Positions 17,887 to 26,467 of a stretch of 64,000 bases of DNA are shown in pieces. How positions within the stretch are numbered: position 1 is the first letter of the stretch; every line of letters begins with the position of its first letter. The notes under the pieces were generated by a model. It was not told where the DNA came from. It did not search any database and was given only the letters and a program-made list of their open reading frames with translations. The stretch spans positions 1 through 64,000 of the forward strand of contig JAEEHP010000013.1 of NCBI GenBank assembly GCA_016280855.1. Direction: 5' to 3'. The DNA is from Bacteroidaceae bacterium. Its GTDB lineage: Bacteria > Bacteroidota > Bacteroidia > Bacteroidales > Bacteroidaceae. The position numbers were made by a program, and so were the translations under genes.

Positions 17887-18228
17887 TTAGTCCTCCTTTT
17901 TAACTTGTTTGTTACGTCTCTTCTCTGCATATTCTGCAGCGTACTTCTCGTTCTTGATCGTGAGGTAGCGGAGAACTCTCTCGTCGCGACGATAGTTGAC
18001 CTCGAGTTTACTGATAAGCGTGGGGTCGGCCTTGAACTCGACCAGGACATAGAAGCCCGTGGACTTCTTGTCGATGGGATAAGCCAGCTTCTTCAAGCCC
18101 CACAGTTCTTCGTTCAGGAGCTCTGCACCGCCGTCGGTGAGAATCTTCTTGAACTTTTCGACCGCTTCCTTCATCTGATCGTCAGACAAAACGGGAGTTA
18201 AAATGAAAACGGTTTCGTACTGATTCAT
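17887..18228 (-). CDS. rpsF: 30S ribosomal protein S6
   Basis: 113 aa. It starts [18 protein letters not shown] and contains [20 protein letters not shown] and [11 protein letters not shown], clear S6 signatures. It binds 16S rRNA together with S18. It is the first gene of the operon, with a well-formed promoter about 50 bp upstream. Confidence 0.97.
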   Translation of the reverse strand: MNQYETVFILTPVLSDDQMKEAVEKFKKILTDGGAELLNEELWGLKKLAYPIDKKSTGFYVLVEFKADPTLISKLEVNYRRDERVLRYLTIKNEKYAAEYAEKRRNKQVKKED

Positions 18229-18274
18229 AATAGCTTAAGTGATTAAAAATGGTTATTTTTGCGAAAATGCTCGG

Positions 18275-18304
18275 CAAAGGTAGTGCTTTTTTCTGAAATG
18301 ACAA
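18275..18304 (-). promoter_or_regulatory. Promoter of rpsF-rpsR-rplI
   Basis: TACCTTTG (18275-18282, minus) with TTG exactly 19 bp upstream (18302-18304). Both elements match the Bacteroidetes consensus. Confidence 0.8.
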
Positions 18305-18468
18305 TGCTTTAGGGGTGTTTTTCTTTCACTTTTTATAAAAAAGAGCCTCAAATAGCACTTTTATGCAAAAATGTTTCGGCGATTCAAGAATTTTGCGTTA
18401 TTTTGTGCTGCCAATAGAATGTTTTGGCACCAAAGGCGATTAAAATCCAATAAAAAACTATAAGCACT

Positions 18469-18648
18469 ATGAAACTTTATTCCGGTATTATCACGGCCAT
18501 TGTTGGCGCCGTCATCCTCATCCTCAGTTATTTCCTCGGCGGTGTTGATTACAATTGGATTCAATTCCTTGCCGCACTGATCATCGTCGCAGGCATCGGT
18601 GTTCACATCTACGTGAACTACAAGAAGCCCAAGTACGAGGACGCCTAA
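18469..18648 (+). CDS. 59-aa inner-membrane protein
   Basis: Short ORF starting MKLYSGIITAIVGAV and ending YKKPKYEDA. Two hydrophobic segments (about 6-24 and 31-49) are separated by GGVDYNW, and the positive tail YVNYKKPK predicts a cytoplasmic C-terminus. This looks like a real small membrane protein of the kind often seen in Bacteroidales; I know no function. It lies alone between the S6 operon (divergent) and the propeller kinase gene, with a hairpin behind it. The chosen ATG is the only good start. Confidence 0.7.
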   Translation: MKLYSGIITAIVGAVILILSYFLGGVDYNWIQFLAALIIVAGIGVHIYVNYKKPKYEDA

Positions 18649-18676
18649 GCCAACGACGCCTTGCCGTGCAACGCGT

Positions 18677-18720
18677 AGGAGAATGAACTGTTTGACCTCC
18701 GTCGAACACTTCATTCTCCT
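18677..18720 (+). terminator. Likely terminator after the 59-aa gene
   Basis: Perfect 11-bp arms (18677-18687 and 18710-18720) with a loop of about 22 nt. Outer aacgc and gcgtt can extend the stem. The tail is only moderately T-rich (ttgcgttt). Confidence 0.6.
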
Positions 18721-18769
18721 TTGCGTTTATCATTCTTGACATTGTGCTTCCATCCTTTCTGAACCTTCG

Positions 18770-21367
18770 ATGAAGAGACTGCTTTTACTCCTTTTGGCGA
18801 TAGTCGCCACTTCAGCCAGCGTCCTCATCCATGCCCAAGCCAACGATGCTTTCGTCAGCACGCTGGACTATCGGCGCTTCACGACGCACGACGGCTTGCC
18901 GCAGATGCAGACCGAACGCCTCTGGCAGGACGCGCGCGGGTATATATATATAGGTACGCTCTCGGGCTTCGTGCGCTATGACGGGCGCTCGATCACTCCC
19001 CTGCTCCGCGGGCGGCGCGAGAACATCGTCGATTTTGCAGATGTTGACGGTCAGGTGCGCGCTTTAGGTTTCCGCCGTCAATGGCTCGTGGACGGCGACG
19101 ACGTGCAAGTGCGCCCCATTGATGCCGACGGCAAATGGCTGCTCAACAACTTCAATGCCATGGACTTACCCGCCGACATCGTGCTGCTCGAGGACGAGCG
19201 CGAGGAGAACCGACGACTCTGCCGCGTCCTGCCGTCAGGATTCGAGACCATCACCGCCGACAGCGCCATGAACCTGATGATGCCCGACCGCAAGCTCAGC
19301 ATCTTCGACGACCAGCTCTATATCCCCACTTCTCAGGGGCTCTACCGCTGTGGCCTCCAGCCGCAGGCACAGCCTTCCGAGCGGCTGACGGCCAAGGCCG
19401 ACATCTTCTCGCTGTGCGCCGTAGAGGAGCAGCTCCTTGTCTTCGCCGAGGACTCGCTTTACGTCCTCGACGACAATCGGTTGCACCCCTTGGCTCCGAT
19501 GCCTTCGACATTGGCTCCCGACTACGGCGTTGCCGTTCGTCCCACCCACGACGGTTCTTTCGTCATGGCCGACGGCCATAACGTCTATGCCTTCGACGGG
19601 CAATCATTCACGCTGCTCGCCAGCGGCTTGAACCTCATCCGAGACGTGCTCATCGACCGCTGGGATCGCCTGTGGGTCGCCACCTATCAGGGCTTGTACT
19701 GCTACTACCACCGCCGTTTCGTCAACCATCGTCTGAGCGATGCCAACGATCTCGTCCGGGCCATTGGCGTCACGGCCGGCGATCATCTTGTCTGCGGCTC
19801 GCTCAACGGCAAGCTGCTGTTCGACGGCCGCGTCCTCAGCGACCAGCCCGACAACTTCTTCGTGCCCAGCAGCGGCGCGGTCGATGGCAGTGTCTATCTG
19901 GTCAGCCGCACTGACATGGCGCGCATCGACAGCTGCGGCAGCATCACCTGGCTCCCCCTCCCCAACGAGCGTTATCGCTTCGTCACCTCCGACGGCCGGC
20001 GCGTGCTCCTCGGCACCTTTCAGATGGTACTGGCCTTCGACCCCGCGTCGGGCAGCATAGATACACTCAGCACCTACATACGCCAGCCGTGGTGCGCAGC
20101 TGCCGACGGCAGCGGACGCGTTTACGTCGGCAGCAGTCTTGGCGTCCACTGCATCGCCAAGGCATCTGACGGCCAATACACTACGACGCGCATCGACGAC
20201 AAGCCGCAGTTCTTCGTCACCACGATGACCGCCGACGCCAAGGGAGATATTTTCCTTGCTGCAGCCGATTCCCTGTATCTCATTCACGACGGCCAGTTCT
20301 CGCACCTGCCCATGGAGGGACTCAGCAGCCACGAAGTACGGTCGCTGTTTGCCACTCGCGACGGCTGCCTCGTCGTAGCGACTATCGACAAGCTGTTCGT
20401 AGCGCGCATCGGCGACGACCGGCAACTGAAGGATATATCCACCTTCGACCATCTCAGCGGTTTCACAATGATCGAGCCCCAGCAGGCGCTGATGGCCGAG
20501 AGCGCCGACGGCACCGTTTGGATGGCGGGCCTCGAGGAGATGATGAGCTTCAAGCCTTCGGCGCTGCTGGCCGACAGCCGCGAGAACACCTTCGTGGCGC
20601 CGCCCGTGCCCTGGTGGCAGCGCTGGTGGGTCATCGCGCTCATGGCGCTCGCTGCCGTCTGTCTCGTCGCACTCGTCGTTTACCTGTTCATCCGTCGCCG
20701 CCTGCATCGCCTCGAGCGCGACCGCCGTCAGAAGGAGTTGCAGATCAGCGCTATACGCCTGAAAGCCATCCCGCATTTCCACTCCAACGTGCTCGCCGGG
20801 ATCGAGTATTTCCTCATGAACGGCTCCACCGAAGACGCCACGCACTACCTGAAGCTCTACAGCGATTTCACCAATCTCACGCTTACAGACATCGACCGCC
20901 CGTCGCGCAGCGTGAGCGAGGAAATCGAATATGCACGTATCTACCTGCAGCTCGAGCAGTTGCGCTACGGCGAGCGTCTCACGTATGACATCGATCTGCT
21001 GGGCGACCTGCCCGTCGATGTGCAGCTCCCCACGATGGTCATCTACACCTACGCCCAAAACGCTGTCAAGCACGGCATAGCGACCAAGCCCGAAGGCGGG
21101 CACATCGACATCCGCGTCCGACGTCAGGATCAAGACGTGGTGATAGAGGTTGAGGACAACGGAATCGGCCGCGAGGCGGCAGCCCAGCTGAGCCGACACT
21201 CAACCAAGCAGGGCCTGCGCATTCTCATGGATCAGGTGGCGCTCTACAACCAGCGCAACCGCCATCATATCATTCAATCCATTGCCGACCTCCGCTCCCC
21301 CGATGGCCAGCCCCTCGGCACGCGTTTCACCATGCAAGTACCCCTCGACTTCCGCTACGCGGTGTGA
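18770..21367 (+). CDS. Propeller-type sensor histidine kinase (LytS/YehU class)
   Basis: 865 aa. A signal peptide (1-22) is followed by a periplasmic beta-propeller built of two-component regulator repeats, starting DYRRFTTHDGLPQMQTERLW with YIYIGTLSGFVRYDG. A transmembrane helix at about 622-644 and a short linker lead to the His_kinase domain. The H-box reads KAIPHFHSNVLAG (His669) rather than the usual NPHFLxNxLN, a variant that may be normal in this group. The ATPase domain has QNAVKHG (Asn764) and EDNGIGREAA. It probably senses an external nutrient signal and phosphorylates the LytTR regulator encoded just downstream. A HisKA-containing hybrid is excluded because no receiver or DNA-binding domain is present. 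Confidence 0.88.
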   Translation: MKRLLLLLLAIVATSASVLIHAQANDAFVSTLDYRRFTTHDGLPQMQTERLWQDARGYIYIGTLSGFVRYDGRSITPLLRGRRENIVDFADVDGQVRALGFRRQWLVDGDDVQVRPIDADGKWLLNNFNAMDLPADIVLLEDEREENRRLCRVLPSGFETITADSAMNLMMPDRKLSIFDDQLYIPTSQGLYRCGLQPQAQPSERLTAKADIFSLCAVEEQLLVFAEDSLYVLDDNRLHPLAPMPSTLAPDYGVAVRPTHDGSFVMADGHNVYAFDGQSFTLLASGLNLIRDVLIDRWDRLWVATYQGLYCYYHRRFVNHRLSDANDLVRAIGVTAGDHLVCGSLNGKLLFDGRVLSDQPDNFFVPSSGAVDGSVYLVSRTDMARIDSCGSITWLPLPNERYRFVTSDGRRVLLGTFQMVLAFDPASGSIDTLSTYIRQPWCAAADGSGRVYVGSSLGVHCIAKASDGQYTTTRIDDKPQFFVTTMTADAKGDIFLAAADSLYLIHDGQFSHLPMEGLSSHEVRSLFATRDGCLVVATIDKLFVARIGDDRQLKDISTFDHLSGFTMIEPQQALMAESADGTVWMAGLEEMMSFKPSALLADSRENTFVAPPVPWWQRWWVIALMALAAVCLVALVVYLFIRRRLHRLERDRRQKELQISAIRLKAIPHFHSNVLAGIEYFLMNGSTEDATHYLKLYSDFTNLTLTDIDRPSRSVSEEIEYARIYLQLEQLRYGERLTYDIDLLGDLPVDVQLPTMVIYTYAQNAVKHGIATKPEGGHIDIRVRRQDQDVVIEVEDNGIGREAAAQLSRHSTKQGLRILMDQVALYNQRNRHHIIQSIADLRSPDGQPLGTRFTMQVPLDFRYAV

Positions 21368-21478
21368 CGAGTTGACGAGTTGACAAGTTGACGAGTTGAC
21401 AAGTTGACGAGTTGACGAGTTGACGAGTTGAGCCCATTATACATTATCCATTATACATTGTCCATTATCCATTCCCCC
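21365..21478. repeat. Tandem 8-mer (gagttgac) and 7-mer (cattata-type) repeat
   Basis: From the kinase stop codon to about 21431 the sequence is nearly all copies of gagttgac or aagttgac. It then becomes cattatacattatccatta up to the next gene. This fills the whole gap between the kinase gene and its regulator gene, so no usual ribosome-binding site is visible. Confidence 0.85.
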
Positions 21479-22204
21479 ATGCCCCTAACCGCCATAGTTG
21501 TTGAAGATGAGCGTCTGCCGCGCCTCGCCCTGTTGCAGAAGCTCGAAGAACATAAGCAGGATATCGAAGTCATAGCCGACTGCGAGAGCTACGACAGCGC
21601 CCTGCAAAGCATCCTGCACCACCGCCCCGACGTGCTCTTCCTCGACATACAATTGCACGGGCGCGATTCCATCGCCCTGCTCGAAGAACTGCGTCAGACC
21701 ATCACCCTACCCCACGTCATCTTCACGACGGCCTATGCCGACCGCCGCTACCTGATGAGCGCCATCAAGCTGGACGCCGTGGACTATCTCCTGAAACCTA
21801 TCGACAAGAACGAGCTGGCGCTGGCCATCGCCAAGATCATCCATCACGAGCAGCAGCGGCAGCCCGCCACCGCCGACGAGCAGCGCCTGAGCTTCCGCAC
21901 CGCCAACGGCAAGACGATCGTCCACCCCGACGACATCGCCTATTTCCAGGCCGACGGCAACTACGCGCGCCTCATCACCTTCTACGACACCGAAGACATC
22001 TTCGAGAGTCTGGCTGTCCTCTCCCGCCGTCTCGACCCCGCCGTCTTCGTGCGCACCGACCGCAGCACCATCGTCAACGTGCAGCGCATCATGAAGCTCA
22101 ACACCCACCGCCGCGTCTGCATCCTGCGCTCGCCGGAGGGCACCATCGTTCAGCTCGAGCTGTCGAAGAGCAGCATCGATTGTCTTCTCAACCTACTGCC
22201 GTAG
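21479..22204 (+). CDS. LytTR-family response regulator
   Basis: 241 aa from the ATG giving MPLTAIVVEDERLPR; the longer reading codes through the repeat tract and is rejected. The receiver domain has acidic residues VVEDE, phospho-acceptor Asp56 (FLDIQLHG), and KPIDKNE with the conserved Lys. The LytTR DNA-binding domain covers about 135-235 (DIAYFQADGNYARLI, FVRTDRSTIVNV). It is the partner of the propeller kinase and probably controls surface or nutrient genes by binding direct repeats at promoters. Its targets are not visible. Confidence 0.92.
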   Translation: MPLTAIVVEDERLPRLALLQKLEEHKQDIEVIADCESYDSALQSILHHRPDVLFLDIQLHGRDSIALLEELRQTITLPHVIFTTAYADRRYLMSAIKLDAVDYLLKPIDKNELALAIAKIIHHEQQRQPATADEQRLSFRTANGKTIVHPDDIAYFQADGNYARLITFYDTEDIFESLAVLSRRLDPAVFVRTDRSTIVNVQRIMKLNTHRRVCILRSPEGTIVQLELSKSSIDCLLNLLP

Positions 22205-22225
22205 CCGCCGTGCGCCGCCCGAAGG

Positions 22226-22381
22226 CTAATCCCATTCGAAGTCGAAGGAGCCGCCTTTGATTTCGGCGTCTTCCTGATTGCCTTCTGTGCCTGGATCGAC
22301 GGGAATTGTCGTAGGGCTACCTTGAAGCACTAAGCTCTGTATGGCCAGCGACACCACTTGTGTCACTGGCCTGATATATTC
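22226..22381 (-). pseudogene. 3' fragment of a paralog of the 95-aa secreted protein
   Basis: Read on the minus strand, 51 codons encode EYIRPVTQVVSLAIQS ... PGTEGNQEDAEIKGGSF and then a stop. This matches the second half of the protein at 31368-31655 (EPVTQVVSLATQS, GAEGNQEGAEVKGG) at both protein and DNA level. The signal-peptide half is missing and no start is present, since the fragment begins only 8 bp past the stop of the giant gene. It looks like a decayed duplicate. Confidence 0.75.
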
Positions 22382-22389
22382 CTTGCGTA

Positions 22390-25300
22390 TCAATGTACTA
22401 AAACCTTTTTACCGTTGTTGATATAAGCCCCTCTCCGGCTCTCCCCGTGGGGGCGAGGGGTGATTTTTCGTCCACCGAGATCATACCAAACGGAGGCCTC
22501 ATTCCTCTTTAACGAGAGGGGTTCAGGGGTGGGTCTTTCGATGCCGTCTACCGTGCCGTCCCAGTCGATGGTGATGGCCTTGGCACTGGAAGACAGCGCA
22601 GCGGTGGGAATCTGCAGATAAGCCTTGTTGGCCGCCATCTTAGACGTGGCATCCGAAGCGGCAATCTTGATGAACTGGCCACTTTTGAGCATGAAGTTCG
22701 TCTTGTCGCCGTCAGTAGGCTCAATGTGCGTGGCCGTTGTCACGGCCACGAGGACGTTGTCTGTGATAGCCGGAGCTGCGGAGGTGTTAGCGCCGAGCGT
22801 GTATTGTTCTCCAGCCGTACCGCGTAGCAGGACACCCGTGTTAGCCGGAATCACCGAACCCGTGAGCGCCACGATGTTGATGACACCGGAAGCGCTGTCG
22901 TAGGTGGTGCAGTAGTAGGCCGTCAATCCTGCCGGGATAGTGACATTCTCGCTAACGCTGAACGTGGCCACGCCCGACGAAGGCATCGTCACCATCCACT
23001 GCGAAGCTTCGCCATCGACCACCCAGCCCTCGGGAATACCGCTTGGGCCTCTCGTCCAAGAAGTCATTTCGGGAGCCTTTTCAAATGTTCCCGTGGCAGC
23101 CACGCCGTCCAGCCAGTCTGTCGTGCAGTTTTCTGCCGAGATATCAGTAGCCAAACACTTCACGGCATTCAAGCCCGCACAGCCCTTGAACATCTGTTGA
23201 TAGCAACCGGCTGTCAACGTCGTGGCAGGTAGCAGCAGTTGCTTGTTAGGCTTGCTCTTGATCTTGTCGTTGCCCTTGAACAGATAAGCGAAAGTGTTAT
23301 TTGCTGTCAGTGTGGTCAGCGTAGCGTAGTCAGTCCTGTTGACAAGGCTCATCACGTTGCCATAGACATAACATTCTTTATCGCACGATATGATGGTACT
23401 GTTGGCTTCCGTGCCGTCGGAGTAGGCAGCGTTATTGCCCATGAGCCTCAGCTTTGTTCCAGCAGCCAGACTGCTGATGACAAGCGGATTGGCGTTGGTC
23501 GATGAATAGCCGTTGCCCGTGGTAGTGTAGTAAATGCGGAGCCGCTGTGGGTTGGCAATGGTGACAGTAGTGCCGTCGGCCAAAGGTTCCATAATCAGGT
23601 AACTGCCCTGGGCGTCGAAGCCCGTCGGGGTGAACTGGAGGTCTTTTGTCGTCCAGCCCGTCGGGATGCCGTGAGGGCTGTCGATGGCCCACGCAGTGGC
23701 CGCTGTCTGTTTGACGAAAGTGCCAGTGGCCGCCACGCCGCTGAGCCAGTTGGTGGTGGCGTCGGTGGCCTCGATGTCCGTGGCCAGACAGATGATGTTG
23801 TCGATGGCGGCGCAGCCGCTGAACATCTCGTAGTAGCAGCCGTCGGTCAGCGTCGAAGCCGCGAGTACGATGGGCTTCTCGGGGTGGCTCTTGACGTGGG
23901 CATTGTCCTTGAAGAGCCGTCGGAAGGTGTTGTCGCTCGGCAGTTCCGACAGGGTCATATAGTCGTCGCCGTTAATCACGCTCATCACGTTGCCATAGAC
24001 ATAGAAGTCGCCCGTGCTGGTGATGCTGACGCCTTCCAAGCTACTGTTAGTACCCTTGAAAACATACTTCTGTCCGGCCGACAGGTTAAGCGTCGATTTG
24101 TTCGTGCTCTGTTCAGCCCCCCAGTTTAAAGATGTCATCCACGGGTTGACATACATCGTAGCGAGCTTCAAAGTCTTGCTGCCGCCATCGATGACGATGG
24201 TGCAGTCGTCGATGGCTTCGAAGCACAGCGGCGTAGCGTAAATGTCGCCATCGAACATCGTACCGCTATTCACCGTCCAGCCCTCGGGGATGCCGCTAAT
24301 GCCTGTGGTCATGTTGGCCAAGGAGGCTTTGATGAAAGTGCCGGTAGCCGCCACGCCATCCATCCACTCGAACATGCAGTAGTCAGCCGAGACGTCAGTG
24401 GCCATACACTTCACGCTGTTGAGACTCGAACAGCCGTTGAACATCATATTATAGCAGCCCTCCGTCAGTGTGGTGGCGGGCAGCAGGGGCGCGGTGGCGA
24501 GGCCGGTGCAGCCCATGAACATCTCGCTGTAGCAGCCGTTGGCCAGCGTGGTGGCGGGCAGCAGGTTTTCATATACGTTCGTGAGGCCGGTGCAGTTCAT
24601 GAACATCCCGTCGTAGCACATATCGGCCAGCGTGGTGGCGGGCAGGCTGCCGTAGATGTCAGTGATGCCTGTGCAGCCTTCGAACATAAAGGTGTAGCAG
24701 CCCTCGGTCAGCGTGGTGGCCGGCAATGTGGGCTTTTCCTTCAGCCCCGTGCAGCCGCTGAACATATCGTTGTAGCAATAGGCGGCCAGTGTGGTGGCAG
24801 GCAGTGCCGACGTGCGTGTCAGCCCCCGGCAGCCGTAGAACATGCTGTTGTAGCAGTAGTCGGTGAGCGTGGTGGCGGGCAGCACGATGTCGAGGTCGGG
24901 ATGGTTCTTGATGGTGGTGTTCTCCCCCCAATCGCCGGCCACGAACAGGTTGCTGAAGTTGTAGCTGCCGGTGAGTGTGGTGGTGGCGGCATAGTCCTCG
25001 GGCTGCGGCGTGACGAGGCTCATCACGTTGCCATAGACATAGCAGTCCTTGTCGCAGGAGAACTGCGTGGCGTTCATGCCCTCGTCGCAGTACTTCGCGT
25101 TGCTGCCGCGGAAACGCGCCTTGTCACCGGCGTTGAGGCTGATGGCAATAGGATTGGCGTTGCTCTCCGTCCACGCGCCGTCGTTCACCTTATATTCTAT
25201 GGTATAACCGCCGGGGTTTGTGATGCTTACCTGCGTGCCGTCGTTCAGTGCCTCGAAGGTCATCGGGGCATAACCCATATCGCTGTCTGAGATGCCGCCG

Positions 25301-26439
25301 TCGGCCACCGTCCACCCAGCAGGAATGCCGTCTTCGCCCGTAGGCCAATCATCCATGCCCGTAGCCTTGTAGAAGGTACCCGTGGCAGGAACACCCTTCA
25401 TCCATTCGAGCGTAGCGGTGTTGCCGATGGGGAACTCACGCGCCAGACACTTCACGCTGGTGAGGCTGGTGCAGTCCTCAAACATACCCCAGTAGCAGTC
25501 GCTCACTAACGACCATGAGTTCAGGTCGGGCGCCGTCGTAAGGCTGGTGCATCCGGCAAACATGTGATTGTAGCACATACTGTACATCTTCGTGGCGGGC
25601 AGCACAGGCGGCGTCACCAAGTTCGTGCAGTCGGCAAACATGAAAGCATACAAGTCACTCGTCATCTCCATGGCAGGCAGCGCAGGTGCCGCAGTCAAGC
25701 CCGTGCAACCCGCGAACATACCCAGATAATTGTTGTGTCCACAGACGGTGGCAGGCAGCTCGGGAGCCTCGGTCAGACCCGTACAGCAGATGAACATCAT
25801 GGCATAGACACCATCGGTGTAAGTGCCGTCGGCCAGCCGCAGGTTGGTGGCGGGCAGCTTCGGTGCCCGTGTCAGTCCCGTGCAGCCGGCAAACATCCTG
25901 TCGTAGCAGAACGGGGTGAGCTGGATGGCGGGCAGCACGATGTCCTTCGTCGGGTGGTTCCTGATGGTGGTGTTGATGGTGGGATAGCCGTCCATAAAGT
26001 GCGGAATCGGGGAATTGCCGTCGTTCCCGTTCCATCCGGCGCAGAAGAGGCCGGAGAAGTTACTGTCGCCGGTCAGCGTCCTGGCTGTGGCGTAATTGGT
26101 AGCGTCGATCAGGCTCATCACATTGCCATAGACATACACGTCGTTAGTGCTGGTGATGCTGACGCCGTAGTAGGAGGGGTTGTTGCCAAAGAATTGCACC
26201 ACGTCGCCCGCTGCCACGGCGATGCTGACGGGATAGGTGTTGGTGGTGGTCACGCCGCCGCCGTTCTTGATGTACTGAATGGTCTGCCCGATCGGCGAAA
26301 TCGGCGAACCATTCACGATGTTGATCGTTCCCGCCTCCACCGCTTCGAGCGTCAGTGACGTGGCGGTCATTTCGTCGGCACGGACGCCCGTGAAGAGGCA
26401 GAGGAGCGTCAGGGTGAGAAATATTTTTAATGGATTCAT
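22390..26439 (-). CDS. Giant BspA-like leucine-rich-repeat surface protein
   Basis: 1349 aa with a signal peptide (about 1-21). Four cassettes each start with a beta module (NANPIAISLNAGDKARFRG, CYVYGNVMSLV) and then run into repeats of about 25 residues of the form CYxxMFxGCTGLxxAPxLPATTL. I count about six, six, one and one copies. Cassettes end in GVAATGTF and GIPEGWTV. The repeats resemble DUF285/BspA-type LRRs, used for binding host or matrix proteins. After a beta domain the protein ends DLGGRKITPRP ... INNGKKVLVH, a Por-like tail suggesting type IX export. The linker before the tail carries GC-rich palindromic repeat material. It lies 28 bp after the 1584-aa gene, so the two are probably co-transcribed. 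Confidence 0.82.
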   Translation of the reverse strand: MNPLKIFLTLTLLCLFTGVRADEMTATSLTLEAVEAGTINIVNGSPISPIGQTIQYIKNGGGVTTTNTYPVSIAVAAGDVVQFFGNNPSYYGVSITSTNDVYVYGNVMSLIDATNYATARTLTGDSNFSGLFCAGWNGNDGNSPIPHFMDGYPTINTTIRNHPTKDIVLPAIQLTPFCYDRMFAGCTGLTRAPKLPATNLRLADGTYTDGVYAMMFICCTGLTEAPELPATVCGHNNYLGMFAGCTGLTAAPALPAMEMTSDLYAFMFADCTNLVTPPVLPATKMYSMCYNHMFAGCTSLTTAPDLNSWSLVSDCYWGMFEDCTSLTSVKCLAREFPIGNTATLEWMKGVPATGTFYKATGMDDWPTGEDGIPAGWTVADGGISDSDMGYAPMTFEALNDGTQVSITNPGGYTIEYKVNDGAWTESNANPIAISLNAGDKARFRGSNAKYCDEGMNATQFSCDKDCYVYGNVMSLVTPQPEDYAATTTLTGSYNFSNLFVAGDWGENTTIKNHPDLDIVLPATTLTDYCYNSMFYGCRGLTRTSALPATTLAAYCYNDMFSGCTGLKEKPTLPATTLTEGCYTFMFEGCTGITDIYGSLPATTLADMCYDGMFMNCTGLTNVYENLLPATTLANGCYSEMFMGCTGLATAPLLPATTLTEGCYNMMFNGCSSLNSVKCMATDVSADYCMFEWMDGVAATGTFIKASLANMTTGISGIPEGWTVNSGTMFDGDIYATPLCFEAIDDCTIVIDGGSKTLKLATMYVNPWMTSLNWGAEQSTNKSTLNLSAGQKYVFKGTNSSLEGVSITSTGDFYVYGNVMSVINGDDYMTLSELPSDNTFRRLFKDNAHVKSHPEKPIVLAASTLTDGCYYEMFSGCAAIDNIICLATDIEATDATTNWLSGVAATGTFVKQTAATAWAIDSPHGIPTGWTTKDLQFTPTGFDAQGSYLIMEPLADGTTVTIANPQRLRIYYTTTGNGYSSTNANPLVISSLAAGTKLRLMGNNAAYSDGTEANSTIISCDKECYVYGNVMSLVNRTDYATLTTLTANNTFAYLFKGNDKIKSKPNKQLLLPATTLTAGCYQQMFKGCAGLNAVKCLATDISAENCTTDWLDGVAATGTFEKAPEMTSWTRGPSGIPEGWVVDGEASQWMVTMPSSGVATFSVSENVTIPAGLTAYYCTTYDSASGVINIVALTGSVIPANTGVLLRGTAGEQYTLGANTSAAPAITDNVLVAVTTATHIEPTDGDKTNFMLKSGQFIKIAASDATSKMAANKAYLQIPTAALSSSAKAITIDWDGTVDGIERPTPEPLSLKRNEASVWYDLGGRKITPRPHGESRRGAYINNGKKVLVH
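22427..22535. repeat. GC-rich palindromic repeats inside the tail linker of the giant LRR gene
   Basis: cccctc (22428-22433) pairs with gagggg (22455-22460), with cggctctccccgtgggg between them. A second patch (cctctttaacgagagggg, then caggggtggg) lies at 22505-22532. These words are typical of dispersed intergenic repeats of the cccctctcc...ggagagggg type. Here they code for PEPLSLKRNE and PRPHGESRRGA. Confidence 0.5.
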
Positions 26440-26467
26440 TGCCGTATAGCTATTTCAATGTTAATGT

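Noticed and set aside
18939..18957. tatatatatata runs in the kinase gene and in purL (44261-44276)
   Set aside because: Both code for YIYIG in expected beta strands of their families; the likeness follows from the codons used.
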